This document shows, one piece after another, positions 23,606 to 36,000 of a stretch of 64,000 nucleotides of DNA (within the stretch, counting starts at the first letter, position 1; every line of letters starts with the position of its first letter). The stretch is from Acanthaster planci (lineage: Eukaryota > Echinodermata > Asteroidea > Valvatida > Acanthasteridae), in NCBI RefSeq assembly GCF_001949145.1, contig NW_019091394.1, forward strand, positions 295,758 through 359,757, in the 5' to 3' direction. Under the pieces are notes generated by a model that was given only the letters and a program-made list of their open reading frames with translations, was not told the origin of the DNA and did no database searches. Position numbers and translations under genes: made by a program.

Positions 23606-26600
23606 TCACGCTTCGCTTGGTCCCCTGAACTTGTGCCATGCTTTTATCACTGGTTCCCGCTTCTGCCAGATGTGCTTGTGGCCAAGTGTCACATAGTAAC
23701 TGCATAGAAAAAAACATGCAAAGCATATTCAGACAGTCGCAAGGAACTGTTTTACACAAAATTAGTTACTGTGAATCGAAGCTGGAACACTGGGTCTGTG
23801 CTTTACTATCTGGACGTCAAGTACCATTATTTGGTAGCACTAAAAGGTGCTTACCATCCAGTTAGAAGGCCTGCTAAATGAGCCGCATGGTCAAAGAACT
23901 GCCAACCTAGCAGGACACCGGCAGACTCCAAACCTATCAAGAACTTCAGTGCCTGTAACAAAGCAATTGAAACCTCAAAATGTCACAAAACCAAACATTC
24001 ACAGCTTTCAACTCAAATGACAGCCAAAACTGAGCCCGGAGCAAAAAAAAATGGTGATTTAGGGAAAGCTTTGCCTTTGCAGGAAATGAGATGTTAACAG
24101 GATAAGGATTTTTATCCTACTTACTGCCCCTGCGGAGAATGTGAAGAATGGTAGGAAGATGATGGCTAGCCTGGAGTCTGGGAACTGGGTGCATACTGCT
24201 CCAAGCACAGCCATGATAGCACCAGACTAGAGAAGAAAAAGATACAGCCGAGAGACACTTATTCACTTGGGAATGATGTGACCATCCTGTCGATGAATTT
24301 CAAAGACTCAAATGAATAAATTCTCAGGGAATCCAGGCTTCAATGTGTGGGAAACTTCTAGAAAGCTTCAAGGCTGCTGTGTACTTACTGCTCCCAATGA
24401 TGGGTGGTATTTGCAGGTTGCTATTTTCAGCACGTAGCTGGCAAATGATGCCCACACACCTGTGAGAAAACACAAAAGTCAAAACACAAGATGATCTAAA
24501 ACTTGAATCACTCACTCCCAAATCTTTCAAACGTCTTACTTAAAATCTGTACTGCAGACTTGGCAACTCTGAATTTATTTGTTCATTTGTTCCTCTGGTT
24601 GGTTTTTGTTGGGTTGGTAGAATAAGTGTAAGGAATGCAGCTATATCTTCTTTTGACACTCTCAAGCTTGCTATATCCAGGAGTTACATTTGGGTCAACT
24701 TACAACTGCTTACAACTGCTCCAAATGGCTCCCTACCTGAGCTGAGGTACATGGCTAAGAACTGTTCCTTGCCAAGAGTGATGCCTATACTCGGTGCAAA
24801 GCTCCACAGGACGTACATGTTGATGGCTAGATGCCAGAAAGAGTACTGGCTGAACGTAGACAGCAGCATGGGTAAACACAAGGCACCTTTAGGAGATCAT
24901 CAAAACTTGCTCAATTTATCACAGAGATGGCAATTTTTACGAGGGGTATACGACACAAGTACGCGGAGGAATAACTAGGGCCCAATTTGAAGGCACTGCT
25001 TTCCAATACCACAGAATTCCGCGCTTACAATCTCCATTCTGCGCTAACCGCGCAAGCAGAAAAATGCTGCACTAATCCTTTAAGCACAGAATCCTTAGTT
25101 AGGGGATGTACGCATGTGCGCAAGCCAAAATTCCTAGCTAACCCACGAAATATGTTTGGCATGCAGGATTTTCTGCAATGGTAAGCACCGATTTTTCGCT
25201 TGCGGTGAGCAGCGCCATGAAATTGGGCCCATGTCATCTTGGAAGAGTAGCTTTTCTACCATTTGTAATATACCAGGTATGCTAAAAATAACAAGATGGC
25301 AAACTAACTTGAAGCGGGGCTGGCGCTGAACCACTTGACCATAAAAAACTGCATGCTTGGTATCCTCCAGCATGCAAAGACAGCAACGTTGGCGGCTATG
25401 ATGCCTAGCACCACCTTCTCTGTGCCCGACAAGTGCTGGAACCACTGGTTGATCTGTGTAAAGTCAGGGCCAATGAAAACATTCCTTAGTCGCAGTTTCC
25501 CCTGAAAAATCTAGCAGGGGTTTGCTGTATTTTGCCCTATCCGCCCCGAGCAGAAGCACCCCTCATCAGTTGAAAAGAGCCATATTGGTTAGGAGTATTC
25601 ATTTTATTGGTAGCGATGTGATCACAATACATTCATTTCCTAGCCGTTCGTGGACCAGCAAAGTTTATTCCCGACCAAAGCAACCTCCGTTGCTGAGAAA
25701 AAGCAACCTCTGTTGCTAAGAAAACGGCACCCTCTCTTGGTCCAGCTCGAGGCTTATTGGACACGGCCAGAACAAACAAAAAAGACAGTTCAAGCTGACA
25801 CTGCCGGTGCTATTACCTGTTGTCTGAATTCGCCAGCCTTAGGAGGGCGCCGTTGGTACCTTCCTATCTGGCTTGTGAGTTTTTCGATGACCTTTGACCG
25901 CAGGCCTTCATACTGCCAGACGGCTGCCCCAGCAAAACTACAACCAGTGAACTAAGAAAAAAGGACATTACAAAAAATCACAAATAGGCCACTTTATTTT
26001 TCAAATCACTTTCGGTTGCACAAAGATTAGTCAAACTCGGTAGTACCCTATCAACTTTTAAAAACAGTTAACACTTGCACTAAATTTCACTCTTGACTAA
26101 GTTGAGATACATGAAATATTAAAAGGCATCGACTGTCCGTTTTCAGTTATTTGAAGAAAGGGGAAACCTTCAAATGCAGTTTAACTACAAATGGTAAACG
26201 AATCTTACCAGGCAGGCAAAACCGAAGGGCTTGACAAGTGTTCTGTAAGGTAGCTTGACATCATTGGAATCATATCGGACAACAAACTTCTCCAAACTTC
26301 CCTTTTCAAATTTGGCATCGACTATCTTCTTTCCTTTTGCTGGTTTAACTTTTTTAACTAATCTTCCCCCGTCACCGGTGTCTCTTTTAAAGTAGCGGCT
26401 TGGTTGAACTTGTAAAGATCTGAAAATGGACACAAAACATGAATAAACCAAAGTTATGAAATTATAGAAAGCCTAGGCCCAACATCATAATTACATCACG
26501 GGCCTATTCCTACATCTATTTCACGAGCATCATCATTTAATACTGAAAACCCATTTCATTTGTCATGTTAGTTGGGCAAATTGACACGTTTCATTTACCC

Positions 26601-26657
26601 GCATTTCTTGCAGCTTTTCCTGATAAAAACCCTAAAAACACTCGTCGTTGACATCAT
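23606..26657 (-). CDS. PARL: PARL, mitochondrial rhomboid intramembrane protease
   Basis: PARL is the inner-membrane rhomboid serine protease that cleaves PINK1, PGAM5 and related proteins. Nine exons in minus-strand order: 26599-26657, 26209-26419, 25817-25951, 25309-25453, 24737-24886, 24389-24459, 24125-24226, 23855-23952, 23606-23699. All join in frame to 354 aa (human 379). Residues 1-32 are basic and lack acidic residues, like a mitochondrial presequence. The family block [15 protein letters not shown] is at 91-105. Rhomboid core motifs include [20 protein letters not shown] and [10 protein letters not shown]. The catalytic pair is Ser258 (in GASG) and His316 (in DHAAH), 58 residues apart exactly as in human (S277/H335). 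The C-terminal tail [16 protein letters not shown] also matches. Codon 257/258 of the active site is split by an intron boundary. Start chosen at the first of two adjacent ATGs. It is head to head with COG3. Confidence 0.97.
24978..25230. mobile_element. MITE-like element with GGGCCCAATTT termini
   Basis: About 253 bp in the PARL intron between 24886 and 25309. The left end gggcccaatttgaaggcact and the right end, read in complement (gggcccaatttcatggcgct), form an imperfect inverted repeat of about 24 bp. Subterminal words related to gctta-caat also mirror each other. I could not define a target duplication. It has no coding capacity. Confidence 0.7.
25678..25724 (+). repeat. 23-bp tandem duplication
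   Basis: The unit aagcaacctc(c/t)gttgct(g/a)agaaa occurs twice in direct tandem (25678-25700, 25701-25724), within a PARL intron. Confidence 0.75.
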
Positions 26658-27018
26658 ACTTGTGTCTGTGTTAGATCTGGATACTTCAATTCCGACGAAA
26701 AATTCAATGGAAGAGGACAGAATCTTTCTAGGATTTCATCAGCCAATACTGCACTGGTAACAGTTCGTGTCGTCTGCTCCACAATTCTCCTCATGACTGG
26801 GTGAATGAACTTTCTGATTCACATAATTACTTCTTTCTTGACCAAAAGTACTCAATTTATTTTTCAGTGAATATTTAGAAATATCAATAAAGACTTTGAC
26901 TTAATTTTAAGATATTATTGAAAATCAAACTCAAAATAAAACTCCAATTTGTGATACTTTTATACTCACAAATTTTACGAAATGAGGAAATTTTTGAAAG
27001 AGGGTGATATTTGCCAAC
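26658..27018. promoter_or_regulatory. PARL-COG3 bidirectional promoter region
   Basis: Only 361 bp separate the PARL ATG (26657, minus) from the COG3 ATG (27019, plus), and this must also hold both 5' UTRs. I see no canonical TATA box with good spacing. A compact head-to-head arrangement of two housekeeping genes suggests a shared promoter. This is inference from geometry. Confidence 0.65.
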
Positions 27019-30000
27019 ATGTCGGACCCAGTGAGGCTGTTTAGTGCGAAAATGATGCGAGAAAAACTTAGTGCCTGGGAGCAAAAGAGCGACCCAAAAG
27101 CGCCCTTAAGTGACGTTCAGAAAGACAGTTTCATGGAGCTTACATCCAATGTCTCCAATAGGCCGTTGCCCATTGAGGTTAGTTTATTTTTTCGAAATAT
27201 TCATTCTTTTCCTTTGGCACTCTGCGTTAGCATTAGTCACGCATGGTATATAGCCTAGGCCTACATAAATGAGAGAGGGTTGGTGGGGATTGCTGAGGAG
27301 GCGGGGCAAAGTAACAGATGAGGGGCCTGCATGTCAAAACTCACAGAATGCTGTGGCTATCTGTGAACTTTTAACGAAAGAAATGTGTAGAACTAGAAGA
27401 ATAAAGACTCTGATATTATTTTGTTTAACTTTAAGTTTAATGAGACTTTGTTCAAATTTAACTGGGCCTAACTGATTTGAATTGTCATTCTACACTGGGC
27501 TAAATTAATTTAAACATAATACATTGTAGAAATGAAGTTCTTCTTCTTGCCTAAGTTTAACATGTTTAAGGCCTTTTGTTACTGTTATAAAATTTTTGTC
27601 AGCAGCAAGACTTAAAATTAAAAAACTATTGTGGTTAAGGATGAACCAAAATATTTTCACATATTTTTTACTTTTGTGGTTATTACAGCTGCCTTTGGAT
27701 GAGCCAGGAAGTTTTTCCCAGCAACTGTCCATGCCTACTGTGCAGATTCCAACAGCTGGTGATAATGCGTTGTCCAAAGGCTTTGAGGCACTAGGGATGA
27801 AGGGTGACAAGATAGAGAACGCCCAGCAGGTAAGTTGGAGGGACACTGGTTGACATGGTTGAGTCAAAGAAACATAGTGAAGTTTGGTGTCAGAAGTGGG
27901 ATGCAATATTTGAGGGTCACCATTTTGATGCATGTAAATTGGACTTGTAAGTTATCTGAGGAAGTACACATACTTATGAGCAATTTACCCTTTTCTGGTT
28001 TTTTTTTGGAACAGTTTTTTGCCTGGTTTAACAAAGTGGAGAGTCAGATGGACCATGATGAGGAGATATCATACAGGTAAATAAAAGAAAAATTGTGTAA
28101 TGTCCTTTTGAACTCTTACACTGGTTCACATACCAGGTTTTTTTTTCACTATTAGGGTGTTTGGCAATTTTTCAAAAGCAGTGACAAGGACAAAGACCAA
28201 CTTGTGTTAGGCCACTGTGCAACCAAGGTGACATCATTCTGTTTTAATCTGACTGATCATGTTTGCCGATTGGCTTCAGGCATTACTGTGACCAGCTGAA
28301 GGAGTACAGAGACCAGTGCGAGTCGGTCCTGAACGAAGTGTCCGACGCGCTGACCAATCTGGAGGACTTGCAGAAGCAGTATGTCCACGTGTCCACCAAG
28401 ACCAACGCCCTGCACGAGGCCTGTGAAGAGTCGCTGCAGGACCAGGTATGACTCTTCCTTCGAGGCTGATAACGTTGCCCCGCGACTTCAACATCCACAA
28501 CAAAACAAGGGGAGATGTAGACATATGAATTGAAATGTTCAGACCATGTGAAATATCAACTTCAGACAGTGCCATGAATGGATCTTTCTACTTTGTGAAC
28601 AGGGCAGAAACAAACTCTCATGAAGTTCGTTTATATTTGTTTCTTTCTCAGACTACGCTTGTAAACAAGGCAGAAGCCATCAGCAGTAGGTTGTCGTATT
28701 TCAACGAACTGGAGAGAATAAATCAGGTAGGATTCCGAGAGAATTAACCCTCCTATGCTGAAGTCACTCTTTGGGTCATTTGGTAGACACCTCAAAGAAG
28801 CACAGTTGTGTCGTGTTGGGCACTGCACCAACATGCAAGAGAGTGACCTTGGGCACTTGTGCACATTTGTGCTGTAAAACCAAAGGAGGGTTAAAGGCTT
28901 GGCAAAAAATGATCTGACTGAATCTTAGCCCCACCTATTTCAGAACATGTGATTAAACTTAAAAATTGGGCTCTATATGCGTTAATCAGCCATACTTAAA
29001 TTATCACAACACAAAGTGTTACTTTAAAGCACTTGTTTGGTGTAATTTTGAAGTTTTTATTTCCTACCTTCACAGAAGCTCAGTTCACCCACATTCTCTG
29101 TCACCAGTGAGTCTTTTGTCCCCATGCTGTCTAAGCTGGATGAGTGCATTGCCCACATCACTGTCAATGTGAGTAAAGGTTTTCCTGAGAATGTAAACAT
29201 TTTCACACTAACGTTTTGCAGCAATGGGACAGTGGTAAGGCTTTATGTAATCAGATGGTTGGACAGAATGAGAATGCTTTAAAATTCTGTTTTCTATTTT
29301 TTTTTATGTTTCGATTGTTGGCAATTTTGTTTCTATTTTTTTGTTTTGATGTTTCGGAAATGGAATTTCTCAGTTTGTACCTTGTGTCGTCTCCCGTAGA
29401 AAAATCGACTAAATTTGTGTTCATTCCAAAGAAACTCCTGTAGTTATGCGTCAAAATTCCATGCCTTTTTTTCATTGTTGTAAACTGTGAATGTGACCGA
29501 TAAAGTGTAACCCATATTGCAACATGCCTAGAAGTCTGGAGACACAGATTCTGAACACAGTGAAGAATACAAGGTGAGAGGCCATTTGAATCTGACTAAT
29601 TCCCTCACCTGCATGTTTTCCATCACTCAACAATAAGTTCTCCAAACAGTTCACACTTATTAACATATTTGATTTTTTTCCTTTAGTGGCTATTTTACGC
29701 CCAATCCGTATGTGCCGTAGTATTAAAGTGTTGTGCCATATGTTTGCAGCTGTTGAGCTGTCAAGAATCAATACCTGAATGCAAAAAATTAGCAAGGCAA
29801 ACTTGCATTTCATATCTAGGAAGCGGCATAAAGATGGAAGCTTAGAAACTGGAATGATTTTGCAATTAATTTAAGGTTCTTGTTGATTTAAGCACTATGT
29901 ATTCTCACATTTGATAGAAGAAACGGATAAGGCGAAATGAGGCACAAGAAACTCACAAATAACTTGTAATAATAGATGCTTTGGTGAAGGAGCCCTCCGA

Positions 30001-33000
30001 AATGTAACGAGTCTTTTTTAGCTGATGCTGGTGGCATTTCATAGTCTTGGCATGTGAATCCCACTAAACAGTGCTCAGTAATCCATGCATGGTCCTGCAT
30101 GCTCTGTACATGGAGTTCCTGTCTTTTTTACGTCAACCTGACTGTGTGATTGATGGAAGAAACAATTGGATGTTGAAGTTTTTTCAATGGGTACCTCTAC
30201 TAAAGGAAATATTGCCATGAAACATTGCAAATGGAGAAAAGGATTGCATATTTTTCCCGTATTCAATCTTTGTACGCTGCTGCCATAGGCATGCAGAGCA
30301 TCAATCTAGCAACTTTACACAATAATTAATGTTGCTTATGTAATTTTGCACGTGCTGCATCAGTTCTTACACCATGCGATTGGACAAAGTGACTCTGCTA
30401 CCAGTTTGAGACTCTGCATGCCTATGGCGGCAGCGTGCAAAGAGCGAATACTTTTGCTTGTATCTTGTAAACATTTGGGAACGTCGCTCCTAAAAAACAG
30501 GCATTTTTGTCCTTGGATTTGCCCAACCAGTTGTGAGAATTTTCTTGGGGAAACATTTCACACGTCAGCATGGGGCTGTTGTTTTTCTGAAATCCAAAAA
30601 ATCTCACCTTTTATTGTGCGGCAAATTTTATCCACCTGATTGTGTGTATGGAAAGCAAAACCGGAGTACGACATGTTTGCCGACCGGCTGTTTCTCCTTA
30701 TCCATTAAAGCCACTTCATACTGGTTTGCCTACAAACGACACAAATTGGTCATTCAGAAAGGTTCCTGGTTTTTCCCCCATCCGGCAGCCCCACTATAAG
30801 GAGTCGGATGTTTACCAGGCCAAGTTCAAGCATTGCCTCACCAAGGCCTTGAGCGCAGTCAGGACCTCGGTCTTCAACATCCTGCAGAATGCCACACAGC
30901 AGGTGCTTCCTAAGAAGGTAAGGCCCTTTACTTAGCGAAGTGACCAGACCAACAGCGGAGACAGGATGGAAAAGCCTGAATCTTGATTTCTACTCTCTGG
31001 AAATGACTATAAGGAAATTCAAATGGGTAGGGTCTGTGATTAGAGTACCTTTTGCCCTAACTGTTTAAATTATTCGCCGCAAAATCTTAAGAAGATACAT
31101 TGTAACACGCTGCTCAGAGATGGCATAAAAATTGGCTGTACTTTTGTAGGATTTGACTGCTGAGTCATCAGAAAATGCCTTCACGCTATTTTACGGCAAG
31201 TTCCGGAGTCAGGCACCCAAGGTGAAAGGAATGATGGAACAGACAGAACAGCGACTGGACAAAAGCTCAGAGTGAGTATCAGTGTTTTTGCTTGTGTACA
31301 CCATCTGGAATTGAACCAGCCATTCAGTGATCGGAATCCAAATCTGATAATTGACTTTGTTTAACTTTGGTGTACACTTTGGAGCCCTATAAGTGGTTGG
31401 CTTTTATATATGCACAGACTGTTTGTGGATCACGAAATGGTACCAGATTTGCTGAGCTGTATCCTATGGTCAACATTGTGTTTTAATCATTGTGCTTGCA
31501 GGTACCAGACCTTGTTAGATGACTGTCACCAATATTATCTCAACCAGCGACAGCAACTCCTAGCACCCAGCATCACAGCAGCTGTCAGTGAGTTAGCAAC
31601 CAAGCATGTCAGGGACCACTGTGCCCTGGTAGGTCCTTCTAGTCTGAATACACCATAGAACATGTAATGACAGGATGTTTCTGGCAATGAAACTAAAGAT
31701 TCCTAGCAGGCATTGTATAGCACTTACCAAGCCTTAAGAAACTGATGTTAAGAAGACCACTTACAGGTCCTTGAATTAAAGCCATCCTTCTGTTTACAGA
31801 AACGGTTTTCTTTTATTCACAAAGTCACTCCTTTTTTGGCAGGTTCGCAGTGGCTGTGCCTTCATGGTGCATGTTTGTGAAGACGAGTACCAGCTGTTTT
31901 TCCACTTCTTCTCAAGGCCGACTGACAAACTTGAGTAAGCCCTCATACTTTCCTCATCGAATTGGTGTTTAAGAACTGAAGGATGTGACATCATCAAGAC
32001 CAGAATCACTGATCCTGAAACCTTCATTCTAGTGCTATAGCAGCGATCCTTGGTTTTCTGATAGCATTTCTTGTGGCAAATACTGAAATGTCTGGAGAGT
32101 TCTGGTGTAGCAGGGATCACTGACGTCGTTTCCTCATCTTGTTTGCAGTACCATGCTGGAAGGCCTGTGCATGAGTCTCTATGATGTTCTGAGACCTTTG
32201 ATCATCCACATCAATCACCTCGAGACACTCGCCGAGCTCTGCAGCATCCTCCAGATAGAGATGCTCCAAGACCACGTTCTGACCAATCGTAAGTTATCAG
32301 TGAATTTGAACCGCAATTTATTTTCCAGATTGTGCTTTGATTAATTTCAAACGAGGGTTTCAAATTGATTGTGCACTTGAATAGCATGAAAATTTGAAAA
32401 AAGTAATACACATTATAAAGCAGTCTGTTCTCATTGCTTCGCCACAGTCTGATAAAAAAAATCTTTGGATGGAGTTTATGAAATAGCTGTAGAGGGGGCC
32501 TCATGTGAAGGACTCAACTGCAATGCTTCCAAAAATCCTTGAAATTAGCCTTTTTTTAGGTCACCCTTGCCTACAAAGAGACAGAGACTACCATGTTGCA
32601 ATTTTTTTTCACAGCCGATGAACTGAAAGCATTTGAGACAGTGAATCGTCAGATGTTGGAAGATGTGCAGATGAGGTTGGTGTACCGGGCCAGCATCTAT
32701 GTACAGACAGACATACTGAATTACAAGCCGGCACCGGGTGACCTGGCCTACCCGGAGAAGCTGGAAATGATGGAGGTAGGTAGTCTCCTCACATGATCTG
32801 CTTTTGGGTAAGCTTGTCATGTCACATTCTTAGGATCTTTGGAAAGCTCTACAATCTCGCAGTTGAGCATGAAGTGTCGAAGAGATGGCCCTTCACAGCT
32901 ATTTTACCATCCAGAACTTATTCCAATCAGAGGAACAAATCGCCACTGTTTTCAGATTCCTGCGAATCTGTGTGTGAACTGTGCATCCCCGTTCCTTCAT

Positions 33001-36000
33001 TAAAGTCCCGAATCGCCATCTCATCTGTCCTCAGAGCATCTCGGAAAGCCTGAAAGAGAAGGAACACGAGAAGGCCCAGTCCCGGAGAGGCTCGGGAGAC
33101 TCCCTAAGCTCCTCAATCAGTCAGGAGGTAGCCACCCTCAGCGGAGGCACACCAGAGGGTGCCCCACCAGACAGGAACGACTCACCTGAAGGGGAGGGGG
33201 AAAGTGGAACACTGCCCCCAAAACCTGTCGGTTAGTGTGGAGCTCAATTTCTGCGTCTCATTTAACTGAGAAACCACACTGTACTTGGTCCAGTCAGTCG
33301 TTAGCAAGCCAAGATTAAATAGTTCATCCATAGTTAACGACTTAAAAGAGAAGCTTATAGAAATGCTGAATGATTTCATATTCTGTTGTTTTGTTGACTT
33401 GCTCTTCAGGGCGCACTGTGATTCAGCCAAGCCAGCCTTCCACCAATCTCTCGCCAGCTGACCTCCACGGGATGTGGTACCCCACCGTCAGGAGAACCCT
33501 GGTCTGTCTATCCAAGCTCTACAGGTGTATCGATGTAAGACCCTGTCAAAATGCTCTGATCCGACTTCACTAGCCCCTTACACACTGGGACCCTCTTTTA
33601 GAAAAATCCTAAACTTGCCAACAGTTGAATGACATTTAAAGAGGCAGGTATTTGCAAATCGATGCCAGACTAATCTTTCCTTTCTGCATTTTCCCCCATA
33701 ATTCCAGAAAGCAATATTTCAAGGTCTATCCCAGGAGACACTGCTGTCTTGCATCCAGAGTCTGGTGACAGCTGAACAGGGCATTGTCAAGCGTCAGGTG
33801 AGGCTCAAAGAGCGTAGAAATAACAATCATGCCGGGGCAGATCTGATCCTTTCAAAATTTCAGAGAGATAAAGGGTCTCTTCCTGATTTTTTCCTCTGTA
33901 TCCTTTTTCTGTAGACGGAACTTGATGGAATGCTTTTCCTCATCAAGCACTTACTGATCTTAAGGGAACAGATTGCTCCATTTCAAGTGGAATTTTCCAT
34001 CAAGGAAACAGCACTAGATTTCTCCACTATGAAAGGTAGGTCTCTAATGCATACATGTTAGATATTTGAGTCTGTCTGCTTGAATGAAAACTTATTTTAT
34101 ATCTGAAGACTTTACACGTTTTTCTTATAAAACTAGTGTTGTGCATTTTCTTCTTGGTAAGTTATTTTATAATTCTTTCTCCATTTATAGTCGCTGCTTA
34201 CAGTTTTTTGAGTAAGCGATCTCGGATATTTTCGCTTAGCAGCAACAATGCATTCCTGGAATTCCTTTTTGAGGTAAATAATAATTTATTCATGAGAGCA
34301 AATTGAAATCTCACCTTAAAGCATGAAGTTACTGACTTTATTTTACAATTTCTTTTTAATTTTTTCTTTTCAATTATTCCAGCAATTCTTTTAAATATAT
34401 ATTTACATGTGTCTTTACACTACTTTTAGGAGCTATTCTAATCATTTAATATTGGACAGAAGAGCAATTTCAAAATACTTCATATTGTTTCAAATATCAA
34501 AATCTTCTTTGTGATTGACAAAATTCTCGTCATTCAAATCATTTTCCCAGGGTGCGCCCAACGTGACAGAACATTTCCTGGACTCCAAGAAGGACGTAGA
34601 CACGCAGCTGAAAAAGACCTGTGAGCAGTTCATCAAGCATGTCACCGACACGCTTATACCTGAACTCAATTCCTTCTTAACAAAGGTCAGTGCTCACATT
34701 TGTTTATCACCCTTTGCTTTGAAGTGACATCTTTAAGTAAGAAAATCGCCAATCTGTAGAACGTCTGTTTTTCGAAGAGATAATTGAAGACAGAAAAAAC
34801 TTGTATGTAGATTACATTGTGTTAATTAAGAATTTTACTGTTAACGTCATTGAGTTCTACAGTAAACACAGATGAAACTGTAACAATTTTTGCAGGCAAC
34901 TGTGATCATAGACATGAACAAGGAATCTGAGGCAGCACAGGTGTCATTAAGAAAACAACCCTTTGCGACTGCAGGTAAGGTCAATGAGTTTCCTCAATGT
35001 GGTAGAAAAAAACTTGATTGACACTTAGTGTTCATTTTCAACTCCGAGGCTGAGGGCCATTGCCTAATGGTCAGTTTGAGAACAGCACCTGCGTTCTTAC
35101 GTATACTAGGCCTTGCCAAGGAGTAACACAACTTTGATCAGTGTCGTTACCGTCCACCAGGAAGTGCACACCATTTTGTCAATTGCATTTTTTGGGTGTT
35201 TTTTTTGGCCTTGGCACAGAGAAAGTGCATGAAGTGGTGAGCGCCACCTACAGGCAGGTCAAGTCCAGGCTGCCGTCTGTGTTCAGGAAGATGTCGCTCT
35301 ACCTGGCCAATAAGGACACAGAGTACATACTCTTCAGACCTGTCAAGGTTGGTTGCCTTTAGATGGGTCAGAGGTCAGCCTCAAGATGCGCACAGAAAAA
35401 CTTTGCCAGTTATAAAAAAGAAAAGACTTGTTTTCACAAAGCCCCTCAGCCAGCAATTTGGCCGTTGTCGTTATGCCTGGTGTGGTCGGAGGCAGAGTAA
35501 AATTTTTCGCTGTTGATGTGGGTGGCAGCAAGGCAGCACCCTCCGTAATGATATTGGGCAATGTTCTATTAAGGCATCACCACATTAACAGGGGTCACAT
35601 TTATGGGGCCTTTGTGTTTATTTTTAGACTGTTGTCAGTGTGGTTGGATACTTTCTGCATCCATCCCTCCTTAGCCCCGTCTCATTTCTTGTCCCCCATC
35701 CCCGAACCTGTCACAGACATCCCTGATGTCCCACCAGAGATGTTTCCTTTTTCACGAAATGAGACTTGTTGTTTTTTTTTTCCGTGTTTCAGAGTAACGT
35801 GCAGCAGGCTTACCAGCAGTTTGAGGGCCTTGTCAAGGAGAATTACCCCGAGGAGGACCAGCAGATCATCGGCTGCCCCACCATGGAACAGGTAGGAAAC
35901 CTGTTTCGATTCTCTTATTAGCCGTAGGCATACTCGCTTGAGGGCTCTGTTACAATGACCTGCAGAAGATTTGTTGGGTAAATTGAAATAAAGATGACAG

